Source: Nocardiopsis alkaliphila YIM 80379 (GTDB taxonomy: Bacteria > Actinomycetota > Actinomycetes > Streptosporangiales > Streptosporangiaceae). From it: a stretch of DNA of 51,359 nucleotides. The position numbers were made by a program, and so were the translations under genes. The notes under the pieces are model-generated. The model was not told where the DNA came from. It was given only the letters and a program-made list of their open reading frames with translations, and ran no database searches. Shown one piece after another: positions 35,913 to 44,658 of the stretch (position 1 is the first letter of the stretch; every line of letters begins with the position of its first letter). The stretch is taken from contig NZ_ANBD01000078.1 of NCBI RefSeq assembly GCF_000341005.1, positions 1 through 51,359 on the forward strand, read 5' to 3'.

Positions 35913-37003
35913 GCCTGTTGGAGATCAAGGACCTGAAGGTCCACTTCCCGATCAGGCGCGGGGTGCTGATCGACCGCACCATCGGGCACGTTCGGGCCGT
36001 CGACGGGGTGTCGCTGAGCATCACCAAGGGCCAGACCTACGGACTGGTGGGTGAATCCGGCTGTGGCAAGACCACCTTGGGGCGGGCGGTCCTGCGCCTG
36101 AACGAGATCACCGAGGGCGAGGTCTGGTTCGGCGGTCGTGACCTGGCCGGGCTCGACTCCGAGTCCATGCGCCGGGAACGAGCCAACCTCCAGATGGTCT
36201 TCCAGGACCCGCTGGGCAGCCTCAACCCGCGACAGAACGTCGGCGCGATCCTCATGGAGGGGTTGCAGACCCACGGCATCGGGGGCCCGGAGGAGTTTCC
36301 CGAGGGCACCAGCGCCAAGGAGCGTCACCGTGCGGTGGAGGAGGACCGCAAGAAGCGGGTCGTGGACGCCCTCGAACGAGTGGGGCTATCGGCCAAGGCT
36401 CTCAAGCGCTACCCGCACGAGTTCTCGGGTGGTCAACGTCAGCGGATCGGGATCGCTCGTGCACTGGTGCTCCAGCCGGACCTGATCATCTGTGACGAAC
36501 CGGTATCGGCGCTGGACGTCTCCATTCAGGCGCAGGTGCTCAACCTCTTGGAGGAGCTCCAGGAGGAGATGGGGCTGACCTACCTGGTGATCGCGCACGA
36601 CCTCGCCGTGGTGCGCCACGTCAGCGACGTGGTGGGCGTCATGTACCTGGGATCATTGGTGGAGGAGGCCACCAGTGACGAACTGTACGAGACCCCGATG
36701 CACCCCTACACCCGGTCGTTGATGTCGGCGGTACCGGTTCCGGACCCGACGGTGGAGGACTCCCGGGAACGTATCCTGCTCGCAGGTGACCTGCCCTCAC
36801 CCGCGAATCCGCCGGCGGGTTGCCGTTTCCACACGCGTTGCCCCTGGCGGCAAGAGGAGCTCTGCGATACCGAGCGCCCCGAGCTGCGCACGCTGAAGAG
36901 TGGAACCCATCGAGTGGCCTGCCACTACGTCGAGCAGATCCTGTCCGGTGAGATCCAGCCCAGTGAGGAGCGGGCCGAGCGCATCCTCCACGGCACCGGC
37001 TGA
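35909..37003 (+). CDS. ABC transporter ATP-binding protein, DppF type
   Basis: Second ATPase of the transporter, 364 residues. Walker A GESGCGKTT, Q-loop VFQDPLGSLNPRQ, signature FSGGQRQR, Walker B LIICDEPVSALD, and switch histidine IAHDLA are all intact. The C-terminal extension has the usual cysteines (CRFHTRCPWRQEELC). ATG 35909 overlaps the preceding stop (ATGA). An insert of about 20 charged residues follows the Q-loop region (EEFPEGTSAKERHRAVEEDRK), longer than in many homologues. It closes the operon; a terminator follows. Confidence 0.94.
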   Translation: MSLLEIKDLKVHFPIRRGVLIDRTIGHVRAVDGVSLSITKGQTYGLVGESGCGKTTLGRAVLRLNEITEGEVWFGGRDLAGLDSESMRRERANLQMVFQDPLGSLNPRQNVGAILMEGLQTHGIGGPEEFPEGTSAKERHRAVEEDRKKRVVDALERVGLSAKALKRYPHEFSGGQRQRIGIARALVLQPDLIICDEPVSALDVSIQAQVLNLLEELQEEMGLTYLVIAHDLAVVRHVSDVVGVMYLGSLVEEATSDELYETPMHPYTRSLMSAVPVPDPTVEDSRERILLAGDLPSPANPPAGCRFHTRCPWRQEELCDTERPELRTLKSGTHRVACHYVEQILSGEIQPSEERAERILHGTG

Positions 37004-37012
37004 TTCGCCTCC

Positions 37013-37054
37013 ACGCGCGGGCGCCTCGTCAACACGGACGGGGCGCCCGCGCGT
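37013..37054 (+). terminator. Terminator of the peptide-transporter operon
   Basis: ACGCGCGGGCGCC (37013-37025) pairs perfectly with GGCGCCCGCGCGT (37042-37054) over 13 bp. Confidence 0.8.
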
Positions 37055-37238
37055 TGATGTCGGGGAAGTACGAGGGGTGTGTCCGAACAGTGGCTCTTTG
37101 GTTGTCTCTTCGTCTGTTTCGGGAAGGGCTGAAAAGCCGGTCTTGCCCGCCACCCCTTCTTCGCTCCGTCCACACCCGACGAAGCCGGGCCGAGCATACG
37201 AGGGACGGCCCTGTGCTGCCACCTACCCACGTGACAGT

Positions 37239-37281
37239 TGTCATCGCCGGATGGGGAGGACCTCCTCGACCCGCGATGACA
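37239..37281. other. Nested inverted repeat upstream of the serine hydrolase gene
   Basis: TGTCATCGC (37239-37247) is the reverse complement of GCGATGACA (37273-37281), with a smaller dyad at the shared centre (GGAGGACCTCC). It lies 43 bases before the hydrolase start. The rest of the 321-base gap (37004-37324) holds the operon terminator and nothing else recognisable. Confidence 0.4.
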
Positions 37282-37324
37282 GAGGCGACTACAACAATCC
37301 GGGAATCTCCGCCATCGTGGGGGG

Positions 37325-39067
37325 ATGGCTTCAAGCGTCCCCACCCCGTCCTCCACACCGCCGGGTGCGTCTTCCCGGCGAACTCCACGCCCCCCGGCCG
37401 CGCCCGGACGGATCTGGCTCCTCGCTCTGGTCGTGGGCGCCGTCGTCGCCGTTCTGGCGCACCTGTTCGCCCCCGTGCGGTCGACCCCCGCGACCGGGGT
37501 GGCAGGGGACGATCCCTTGGCCTCCGACGTCGAACACATCCTGGGCGAGCGCATCGTCGAGGTGCAGGGGCTCTCCGTGGCCAGGTTCGATTTGGACGCC
37601 ACCGATCCCGAATCTGCCGCGGATTCGGCCGCCTTCATCGACACCGACGCCTCCGCGGCCCCCGTGGAGACGTCCTCCCTTCCCACCGACCCCCTCTCCT
37701 CCGTCGCGCCCGACGCGGTGGAGTGGGCCGTGGCCGGAACCACCGATGGTCGCACTCCGGTCAGTCCGGACACCCTCTTCGAGACCGGCTCGGTCATGAA
37801 GGTGATCACCGGCATGTTGCTCGCCGACATGGTCGAGAGCGATCAGACCTTTCTGGATCGCACCCTGGCCGAGGTGTTCCCCGAGATGGACTTCGACGAC
37901 CCCGAGGTCGCCTCCATCACCCTCCAGGAGTTGGCCACCCACCACTCCGGTCTGCGCGCCGCGCCCGATGGCGACGACCTCGGCATCCTCTTCCGCTCCA
38001 TGATTCTCATCGGTCCCTATGAGAACGCGACGCCACCCGTGGAGGGCCTGGTCCACACTCAGGCCGGCCCCAAGGACCAGTACGTGTACTCCAACCACGC
38101 CTTCGCGGTCCTGGGGCACGCCTTGGCCGCCGAAGCCGGCGACACCACCTACCCCGAACTGGTGCGCGAGCGTGTCCTGGACCCGCTGGGCATGGACGAC
38201 ACCCAGGTCACCGCGCAGCCTCCCGAGGACGGGGCCCTGCCGTACTTCGAACCGGGGGTGCGTGTCGCGCCGTGGACGGCCACCGACTACGCCCCGGCCG
38301 GGGTCTCCACCTGGAGCACCACCTCCGACCTGGTCACCCTGGTCGCGGCCGTGGCCGACGGGACCGCACCGGGTGCGTCCTCGACCGATGTCGTGTTGGA
38401 GGACGTCGAATCGCCCGGTGCGCCCTCGGACGACGAACCGGCCGGAGAGACCGACGACGGCGCGAGCCTCTCGTTGGGGCTGGCCTGGCACCATCTGGAC
38501 ACCCCCGAGCACGGAATGGTCACCTTCCACAACGGACAGGTCTACGGGGCTTCCACCACGGTGGCCTTCAACGACGAACGCGCCGTGGTCCTCATGGGCA
38601 ACACCTCGACGCTCCAAGAGACCGAGTTGGCGCTGGGCCTGCTCGGTGACGAACCCGGTGAGCCACTGACCGCACCGTCCACCACGGCGCCGTTCATCGT
38701 CTTGACCCTGGTGCCCCTCCTCGTCCCGCCGTTCCTGCTCTTGGCCCTGATGATCCGGCGCCGCACCCTCATCACCCAGCGGCCCCTGGACCGGATGCGG
38801 ATCGTCTCGCTCGGGCTCGGCTCCCTGGCCTGGCTGATCTACGTCCAGCGGGGCGGGGTCTGGACCGATCTGCCCTCCGAGCTGTTCACGGTCGCGGCGG
38901 GTGTGGTGGCCACGGCCCTCGCCGTGGGCGTGTGGCACTGGCGTCATGTCCCGGTGGAGGCCGGCCGTTTCCGGTGGTCGCACGTCACCGTGTTCGTGTT
39001 CTCGGTGCTGTTCTCCCTGGCCCTGCTCACCTACATGGGCTACGGGCTGCTCGCCGTCCACCTGTAG
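37325..39067 (+). CDS. Membrane-anchored serine hydrolase, beta-lactamase/PBP4* family
   Basis: A 580-residue protein. One membrane helix near residues 29-49 is followed by an extracytoplasmic beta-lactamase-like domain (about 70-430) and four further helices at the C-terminus (about 450-575). Catalytic motifs are SVMK with Ser156 and Lys159, YSN with Tyr255, and HNG in TFHNGQVYG as the third motif. These belong to the class C/esterase branch (PF00144), which includes D-aminopeptidases, esterases and penicillin-binding relatives; the substrate cannot be told. ATG 37325 is preceded by a G-rich stretch. An acidic insert near 370-385 is unusual in the domain. Confidence 0.85.
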   Translation: MASSVPTPSSTPPGASSRRTPRPPAAPGRIWLLALVVGAVVAVLAHLFAPVRSTPATGVAGDDPLASDVEHILGERIVEVQGLSVARFDLDATDPESAADSAAFIDTDASAAPVETSSLPTDPLSSVAPDAVEWAVAGTTDGRTPVSPDTLFETGSVMKVITGMLLADMVESDQTFLDRTLAEVFPEMDFDDPEVASITLQELATHHSGLRAAPDGDDLGILFRSMILIGPYENATPPVEGLVHTQAGPKDQYVYSNHAFAVLGHALAAEAGDTTYPELVRERVLDPLGMDDTQVTAQPPEDGALPYFEPGVRVAPWTATDYAPAGVSTWSTTSDLVTLVAAVADGTAPGASSTDVVLEDVESPGAPSDDEPAGETDDGASLSLGLAWHHLDTPEHGMVTFHNGQVYGASTTVAFNDERAVVLMGNTSTLQETELALGLLGDEPGEPLTAPSTTAPFIVLTLVPLLVPPFLLLALMIRRRTLITQRPLDRMRIVSLGLGSLAWLIYVQRGGVWTDLPSELFTVAAGVVATALAVGVWHWRHVPVEAGRFRWSHVTVFVFSVLFSLALLTYMGYGLLAVHL

Positions 39068-39085
39068 GGACGTGTGCGAGGGGGG

Positions 39086-39115
39086 TTCCTCGGGTCTCGC
39101 GCGGGGCCCGAGGAA
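39086..39115 (+). terminator. Terminator after the serine hydrolase gene
   Basis: TTCCTCGGG (39086-39094) pairs with CCCGAGGAA (39107-39115) around a 12-base loop. Confidence 0.7.
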
Positions 39116-39454
39116 TGCCCATGACAACGGTCACCCGTCGAGAACGTGACACGGGCATGACACCCGTGACCGTTTCCCGAGGTCGCCGGCCGCGAAGAAC
39201 TCGAGGGCATGACCTCGCACTTGTGGTGGGAGCCGCGCTTCACGGTTCCAGCGCCCTGTTGCTCGGGTCGCCCGGGTCCTCCACCATCATGTTCGGGGCG
39301 CTGGTCCGCTATGCCGTGCGCCCCGGGGATCCACTTCCCGGGTGGCCCCATCCCGCTACGTCGATCAGAGGGGTAGGGCCTGGTCATCCGGAAACAAACC
39401 TGATATCGGCATCGAAGGGCGCACTGAAGAGATGAACCGAGAAAGGATGGAAGC
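39116..39454. other. Intergenic stretch without a convincing gene
   Basis: A plus-strand open frame (39121-39435) lacks a ribosome binding site and protein-like composition. A short inverted repeat, ACGGG/CCCGT, lies near 39151-39167. The promoter of the next gene presumably lies within the last 150 bases, but no clear boxes are seen. Confidence 0.4.
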
Positions 39455-39910
39455 ATGAAGGAATGGGCCCTGGTGGTGGCGTCCGGTGGTGCCGCACCGG
39501 CCGCCTTGGAACCACTGGAGGGGGGAGCCCTGCACTGGATCGCATTCGTGCTGTTGGCCTCCGGGGGGCTGGTCTTCCACGCCGGATACGCCGGAAACAG
39601 GAGGACCTTGAGGCCCAACGCCTTCATAGGGATCCGGACGCCTCTGACCTTGGAGAACGAAGCCGCCTGGTATGACGTGCACGAAAGGGCCGGGGGCTGG
39701 TTGATGGCTTCCGGTCTGGTGATGCCCGTCCTCACGGTCGGCCTCTATTCGCTCTCTCACGGGCCGACACAGCTCACCTTGCTCGTGATCGGTCTGTCGG
39801 CATTGATGACGTTGCTCATCGTGGGGACCGTGCGCGCTTCGCGTGCGGTGCGTGAGGAAGGGGCCGGTGCCACCTGGAGCCCCCAGAGCGAAGACACCTC
39901 CAGCGGGTAA
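39455..39910 (+). CDS. SdpI-family membrane protein
   Basis: A 151-residue protein of the SdpI/YhfL family, named for the immunity protein of the Bacillus Sdp toxin. The family motif GIRTPLTLENEAAWYDVHERAGGW follows the first membrane helix, and two more helices come after it (near 85-105 and 107-125). ATG 39455 has AAGGATGGA upstream. A second family member lies about 490 bases downstream. An immunity role is not established in actinomycetes; many SdpI proteins have no toxin partner. Confidence 0.8.
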   Translation: MKEWALVVASGGAAPAALEPLEGGALHWIAFVLLASGGLVFHAGYAGNRRTLRPNAFIGIRTPLTLENEAAWYDVHERAGGWLMASGLVMPVLTVGLYSLSHGPTQLTLLVIGLSALMTLLIVGTVRASRAVREEGAGATWSPQSEDTSSG

Positions 39911-39954
39911 GGAAGTCGGTTCTCTCCGGTGTCTCCGGGAAAGGACGGATGAGG

Positions 39955-40362
39955 ATGAGCAACGAGCCGAATGTGAACGAGACGCCGACGCCAGGTCTGT
40001 TCCTCTACGACCGTGATTGCGGCTTCTGCCGGCGGTCTGTCTCGTTCGCGCGGGAGCGGGTGCGTTCCCAGGTGGTCTTCGCCGCTTGGCAGGCCGTCGA
40101 CTTGAAGGTCTTCGGGCTCACCCCCGAACAGACCAGGGAGCAGGCATGGCTGGCACGCTCCGATGGTGACCTGCTCGCGGGAGGTGACGCGGTCGCCGAG
40201 GTGCTCCGGCACGGACGGTTTCCGTTCCGGGTGCTGGGTCGTCTCTTGGGGCTGCCCGGCCTGCGTTCCCTCAACCGGGTCGCCTACCGGGTCGTGGCGG
40301 CGAACCGGCACCGCATCCCCGGCGGCGTCGCCGCCCGCGTCCTGCCCACGCGGAACAGTTGA
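39955..40362 (+). CDS. DUF393 (YuxK-like) thiol-disulfide protein
   Basis: A 135-residue protein with the DUF393 opening LFLYDRDCGFCRRSVSF; the DxxCxxC cysteines are expected to be redox-active in a thioredoxin-like fold, though the partner is unknown. The later GGDAVAEVLRH and RVAYRVVAANRHRIPGG segments are also typical. ATG 39955 is well spaced from AAGGA (39941-39945); ATG 39949, two codons earlier, is possible. It lies between two SdpI-family genes in the same direction. Confidence 0.83.
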   Translation: MSNEPNVNETPTPGLFLYDRDCGFCRRSVSFARERVRSQVVFAAWQAVDLKVFGLTPEQTREQAWLARSDGDLLAGGDAVAEVLRHGRFPFRVLGRLLGLPGLRSLNRVAYRVVAANRHRIPGGVAARVLPTRNS

Positions 40363-40397
40363 ACACGAAGCCATCGAAGCACGAAAGACGAGCCGCG

Positions 40398-40811
40398 ATG
40401 ATCCCCTCGGCCCAAGGCGTCGATTCGACCATCCCCCTCGCCCCGCTCCTGCTGACGGTACTGAGTATGGCGGGCGCCGCGGTGGCGCTGGTGCTGATGG
40501 GAGTCCACGGGGCGAAGCGAAGGGTCCCGCCCAACGACTTCTTCGGGATCCGCACGAGGTTCACCCGGTCCGGTGACGCCGCCTGGTACGCGGTGCACGA
40601 GGCCTCCGCCCGCTGGTCGATCCTGGCCGGGATCGCCTTCCTGCCCGCGGCGATCCTCACGCCACTGATCTCCGACCCGAAGGGGCAGGTCGCAGCGATC
40701 CTGATCCCGGCGACCGTGGGTACGGGGTTGCTGTTGGTGGGCTCCTGGCGGGCGCACCGTGTGGCCCGGCGACGCTTGGCCCGCGAAGAAGGCCGCGCCG
40801 ACCCGCCTTGA
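40398..40811 (+). CDS. Second SdpI-family membrane protein
   Basis: A 137-residue paralogue of the protein at 39455-39910. The motif FFGIRTRFTRSGDAAWYAVHEASARW is clear, with three hydrophobic segments. The start is uncertain: TTG 40359 overlaps the DUF393 stop and would add 13 residues, whereas ATG 40398 gives a start close to the first helix with a weak GAAAG upstream. It ends just before a convergent gene. Confidence 0.75.
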   Translation: MIPSAQGVDSTIPLAPLLLTVLSMAGAAVALVLMGVHGAKRRVPPNDFFGIRTRFTRSGDAAWYAVHEASARWSILAGIAFLPAAILTPLISDPKGQVAAILIPATVGTGLLLVGSWRAHRVARRRLAREEGRADPP

Positions 40812-40818
40812 TCGAGCA

Positions 40819-41715
40819 TCAGGCAGGAGCGTGCGTCCGCAGCTCCCCGCACACCTTCAGCAACCTCTCGCGCAACACCGCCCCACGTTCGGCGAAGTCA
40901 CGCTGGTACTCCATGTAAGCGGCCTTGCCCTGGGCGGTCTCGATCCGCACCGGCTCATAACCCCACTCTCGCAGGTCGTAGGGGGAGGCCCGCATGTCCA
41001 GGGTGCGGATCTCCCGAGAAAGCTCGAAGCAGTCCACCACCAGTTCGGACGGCACCGCCGGGGTGAGCTTGTACGCCCACTTGTACAGGTCCATGTTCAC
41101 GTGCAGGCACCCCGGCTGGTCCAGCTCCACCTGGGCCTCGCGCGTGGGCTGAAGGGTGTTGTGCGGGCGCGCGGGTTCGGTGAAGAAACGGAACGCGTCG
41201 AAGTGCGAGCACTGGATCCGGTGCGACTCCACCACCCGGTCGGTGCCCTGGTGACCCAACCGCAACGGCACCTGTCCGTGGCGCACCTTCGAGGTGCGGT
41301 ACACCATCGCCCACTCGTGCAACCCGAAACAGCCCAGGTGGGCTGGGCGCGAGGCCACCGACGACAGCAGACGCTCCACGAAGTCCAGCACGGGGCGGGC
41401 CGCCAGGAAAGCGGGCACGTCCAGCCCCACCCGGCCGTCGTCGTGTTCGGTGTAGAAGCGCTCCGAGGACCTTTCTCGGGCACCCTCACCGGTCAGGAAC
41501 GTGCCCACCCCCGGGTGCCAACGCCGAAGCTGCGCGGGCTTGAGGTTGTAGTAGGTGAACAGGAAGTCCTCTACCGGGTGGCGTTCACCCGCGCGACGGC
41601 GGCGCAGGTGGTCGGCGGTCAGCGCGTCCACCCGCTCGGCGTGCCGCGCGGCGCGCTCACGCCACCGATCTTCGCCCAGTACGGCCTCGGCGGCTTCGGT
41701 GATCTCGCTCGTCAT
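40819..41715 (-). CDS. Conserved actinobacterial protein, often labelled 3-methyladenine DNA glycosylase
   Basis: A 298-residue soluble protein. The segment HPVEDFLFTYYNLKPAQLRRWHPG is the hallmark of an actinobacterial family that databases commonly name 3-methyladenine DNA glycosylase, but I see no established glycosylase motif and regard that name as unproven. Conserved-looking blocks are CFGLHEWAMVYR, CSHFDAFRFFTEPARPHN and QPGCLHVNMDLYKWAYKL, rich in His, Asp and Trp, which suggests an enzyme. ATG 41715 is chosen because the upstream part is not protein-like. It is transcribed away from the HD-domain gene. Confidence 0.65.
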   Translation of the reverse strand: MTSEITEAAEAVLGEDRWRERAARHAERVDALTADHLRRRRAGERHPVEDFLFTYYNLKPAQLRRWHPGVGTFLTGEGARERSSERFYTEHDDGRVGLDVPAFLAARPVLDFVERLLSSVASRPAHLGCFGLHEWAMVYRTSKVRHGQVPLRLGHQGTDRVVESHRIQCSHFDAFRFFTEPARPHNTLQPTREAQVELDQPGCLHVNMDLYKWAYKLTPAVPSELVVDCFELSREIRTLDMRASPYDLREWGYEPVRIETAQGKAAYMEYQRDFAERGAVLRERLLKVCGELRTHAPA

Positions 41716-41915
41716 CGTTGCCTTCACGGCCACCAGGGTATGCGTCGTCCACAGCGGCCCTGGTGGTGGCGACCCGACCCCCACGAGGGCCGTCCGGAGG
41801 AGGGGGAAGTGGCCCCCGGCGGAGATAGGGACGGTCCGACGATTCAAGGTCGGGATCGCGTCGAATGGGGGAATGACGAGTCGCGTGTGCGGGGCCTCGG
41901 CGCTACGGTTCCTGT

Positions 41916-42512
41916 GTGCTGATCCCCACCGACGAACAGATCCGTGCCCTCCACGAGCGCCACGCGCCCACCCAGGAGGCGTTCGACCGCGTCTTCACGC
42001 ACTGCCGGGTGGTGTGCGCGATCGCCGAACAGCTACTCGACCAGGTTCCCGCGAACGTGAACGTCGACCTGGTGCGGGCGGGCTGCCTGCTGCACGACAT
42101 CGGTGTCTACCGACTCATCGACGACTCCGGGCGCATCGACCACGCCCGTTACGTCAGCCACGGCGTCCTCGGGCACGAACTGCTCGCCGAGGAAGGGTTC
42201 CCCGAATTCCTGTGCCGCTTCTGCTCCCACCACACCGGTGTGGGCGTGACCGCCGATGACGTCCGGACCCAGGGTTTGCCGATCCCGGTCGCCGACTACC
42301 TCGCCCAGACCCCGGAGGAGGAGTTGGTGATGTACGCCGACAAGTTCCACAGCAAGACCGAACCCCCGGTATTCCGCTCCGTGGAAGGCTATTCGGCGAA
42401 GGTGCGGCGCCTGGGAGCCGACAAGGAGGTCCGTTTCAAGGGTTTGGTGGAGCGCTACGGAGAGCCCGATCTGGAGGCGCTCTCCCGTGTCTTCGGCCAC
42501 CGGATCCTCTGA
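41916..42512 (+). CDS. HD-domain phosphohydrolase-like protein
   Basis: A 198-residue protein with the HD metal-binding pattern: a first histidine in VFTHCRVVC, the His60-Asp61 pair in CLLHDIGVYRL, further histidines in YVSHGVLGHEL and FCSHHTG, and an Asp in MYADKFHSK. HD proteins of this size are usually nucleotide phosphohydrolases, and relatives are often annotated as HD or HDIG proteins only. The substrate is unknown. GTG 41916 opens the family-like start LIPTDEQIRALHERHAP. Confidence 0.82.
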   Translation: MLIPTDEQIRALHERHAPTQEAFDRVFTHCRVVCAIAEQLLDQVPANVNVDLVRAGCLLHDIGVYRLIDDSGRIDHARYVSHGVLGHELLAEEGFPEFLCRFCSHHTGVGVTADDVRTQGLPIPVADYLAQTPEEELVMYADKFHSKTEPPVFRSVEGYSAKVRRLGADKEVRFKGLVERYGEPDLEALSRVFGHRIL

Positions 42513-42521
42513 GTCGAGGCC

Positions 42522-44354
42522 TCAGTTGGACTGTTGGACCGGAAGGTGCCGGCCCAGGTAACCCACGTACACACGGTTGGTGGTGTCGGGGCCCAGGTCG
42601 GGGAAGAAGTACAACCGTGGGCAGATGCCGTACTCGATGTCCAGTTTGATGTGCGCGTACATCGGCACGCGCCCGGTCGGATCGACCTCGACCGGTACCC
42701 GAAAGAACCGTTTCTCGTTGAGTTTGCCCCGGTTACGCACGTAGTCCGATTCCTGGGAGGCCAACCGCTTGACCGGGATCACCCGGTAGCCGTCGGGCGG
42801 GTCCCGCAGGTAGGAGTGGAAACCCAGACCGCTGCCGGGGTTGTCGAACTGGTAACGGGCGTAGTCGTTGAGGGCCAGGAGCGCCTCCCAGGCCCGGGTG
42901 ACCCACAGGCTCTCCTTGCGGCTGTCCGCCAGTTCGTACACCGTCTGATCCTCGATGGTGAAGAACAGGTGCGGGAGCGCGGTGCCGTCGGTGACGCGTT
43001 CCAACAGCTCGGCCACGCTCGTGGGCGGGCGCCGTTCGGGGTCGACCGGAGGAGGTGTGGCAGCCAATCGGAACAGGCCCTCCTCCCGGATTCGGTCACG
43101 TAACCACCGCACCTCGTACCGCGCCGAGCGCGCCACCTCCCGTGTGGTGTCCAGTTCCTCGGTCAGGTCCGCGGATTCGGCGAGTAGTTCCTGACGTTCC
43201 TCGGACAGTTCCGTGATCCGTGCGTTGAGACGACGCACCTCTTCTCGGAGTCGCTGCGCCTGTTGTTCCTGGGCCTGGACGGCGGCGAGTTCGGCGTTGG
43301 TGGCCGATTCCTGGTCGAACCGGCCAGTGGGCTCGGGCTGCTCGTGTCGGTCGCAAGGAGGGGGACCAGGGTGTTCCGATCCACTCGTTCTCAGAGGGCT
43401 GGAGGCGAAGGCGACCCGGTCGGGTCCGGAGCGCAGGTCGTCGGTCTCCTCGGTGAGCAAGGCGTCGATCGCCCTGAGGGGTTCGGGCAGGGCCAGGGAG
43501 AGCGCGTTCTCGCGGACCCCACGGGAGAGGGCGGCACCCACCCAGTTGCGGACCCGGTGCCCATTGCGGGCGGTACCCAAGGTGGTGGCGCCCATCCGTG
43601 GATGGCGGGTCGCGTCGGTGATCTCACGTGGGTCCGCCCCCGGTAGGAAAGTGCGGACCCCGCCCGGCGGGATGTCCAATTCGCGGGGAAGAAGTCGCTT
43701 CGTCTTGTCCAAGGCGGCGTTGTCGAGCACGTATCCGGCGCACATGCCGGTGCAGCGGGACAGGGCCCCGGCCATGGAACCGCGCCAGTCGGCCACGGTC
43801 ACGTCGTCGGGGGAGCCGGTGGCGATGATGGCCAGTCGCCGGAGCGGGTCGCGGATGGCGGAGTACAGGGCGGCCACGTCCTCTTCATTGCGGCCGCGCA
43901 CGATCCTGGGCGCGGACGACAGCCGGTGGGCCCCGTCGTGGGCGTTCAGGGAGTCCAACAGCATGCGCGCGGCCTCGGGAGGCATCACCTCCAACCGGGA
44001 GGCTTCGGTGAGGGCGCCGGGGGCCGGGTCGACGGTCATGTCCAGCCACAGGTAGTGCCAAGGTGACAGTTCGGGGTCGAGTACCACGGTGACCACGGTG
44101 CGCCACACTCCGTCGGGTTTGTCGGACTCGGTGGTCAGGCGCAGGAAGGTCAGTCCCTCGTCGGTGTTGTCGTGTCGCACGACCAAGGCCCGAGACCTGT
44201 TACTGAGGTCGTAACGACCGGAGGCGCCGAAGTCCACCCGCGCTCCGGAGTTCCCGCGTTTGCTCAGCCACCGGGAGAGGATGCCGGAGGCTTCGGCGGC
44301 GAGGTCCCCTTCGTTGTCCGGAACGGCGACGAGCGTGCGGTAGACGAGCGGCAA
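42522..44354 (-). CDS. Unknown 610-residue coiled-coil protein
   Basis: I do not recognise the family. Residues 1-330 form a globular part beginning PLVYRTLVAV. A polar, low-complexity linker follows, then a coiled coil (about 355-430, LREEVRRLNARITELSEERQ). The C-terminal 170 residues form a separate domain with RYQFDNPGSGLGFHSYLRD, RFFRVPVEVDPTGRVPM, AHIKL and the ending VYVGYLGRHLPVQQSN. The His, Asp and Arg in this end domain could be catalytic, but that is speculative. TTG 44354 is preceded by GGGAG. It converges with the HD gene, with 9 bases between stops. Confidence 0.65.
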   Translation of the reverse strand: MPLVYRTLVAVPDNEGDLAAEASGILSRWLSKRGNSGARVDFGASGRYDLSNRSRALVVRHDNTDEGLTFLRLTTESDKPDGVWRTVVTVVLDPELSPWHYLWLDMTVDPAPGALTEASRLEVMPPEAARMLLDSLNAHDGAHRLSSAPRIVRGRNEEDVAALYSAIRDPLRRLAIIATGSPDDVTVADWRGSMAGALSRCTGMCAGYVLDNAALDKTKRLLPRELDIPPGGVRTFLPGADPREITDATRHPRMGATTLGTARNGHRVRNWVGAALSRGVRENALSLALPEPLRAIDALLTEETDDLRSGPDRVAFASSPLRTSGSEHPGPPPCDRHEQPEPTGRFDQESATNAELAAVQAQEQQAQRLREEVRRLNARITELSEERQELLAESADLTEELDTTREVARSARYEVRWLRDRIREEGLFRLAATPPPVDPERRPPTSVAELLERVTDGTALPHLFFTIEDQTVYELADSRKESLWVTRAWEALLALNDYARYQFDNPGSGLGFHSYLRDPPDGYRVIPVKRLASQESDYVRNRGKLNEKRFFRVPVEVDPTGRVPMYAHIKLDIEYGICPRLYFFPDLGPDTTNRVYVGYLGRHLPVQQSN

Positions 44355-44658
44355 AGGGCACTCCCGGGTTCCCGTCGACGGCGGTGGACCCGAGGGCCTG
44401 ACCGAACGTGCCGACAGAGCCCTCCCTCACCACTGTGTATCAAGGATTGCTTCAACGCCAGCCGGTTGGGCGAAGAACCGTTCCCGCGTTGTTCAGTCGA
44501 CGTCTTCCTGGAGGTACCGCTTGTCGGCCCACGGAACGTCCATGTCGTCGACGTGCGTCCGCAACGGCTCGCGATACTCCATTGTGGCCAAGGTGGTGCC
44601 GGGCTTTGGCGATGGTGGACAAGGCGGAGCCGAGCCCTGGGGGTCTAGCGTCGCGAAC
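44355..44658. other. Divergent intergenic region before the aldehyde dehydrogenase gene
   Basis: No confident gene. It must hold promoters for both the coiled-coil protein (minus) and the aldehyde dehydrogenase (plus). TCTAGCGT (44644-44651) just before the dehydrogenase start suggests a leaderless or nearly leaderless message. A 29-codon minus-strand frame (44493-44582) has protein-like composition but no ribosome binding site. Confidence 0.4.

Noticed and set aside
39121-39435. Plus-strand open frame upstream of the first SdpI gene
   Set aside because: Arg/Pro-rich translation without domain or ribosome binding site; probably non-coding.
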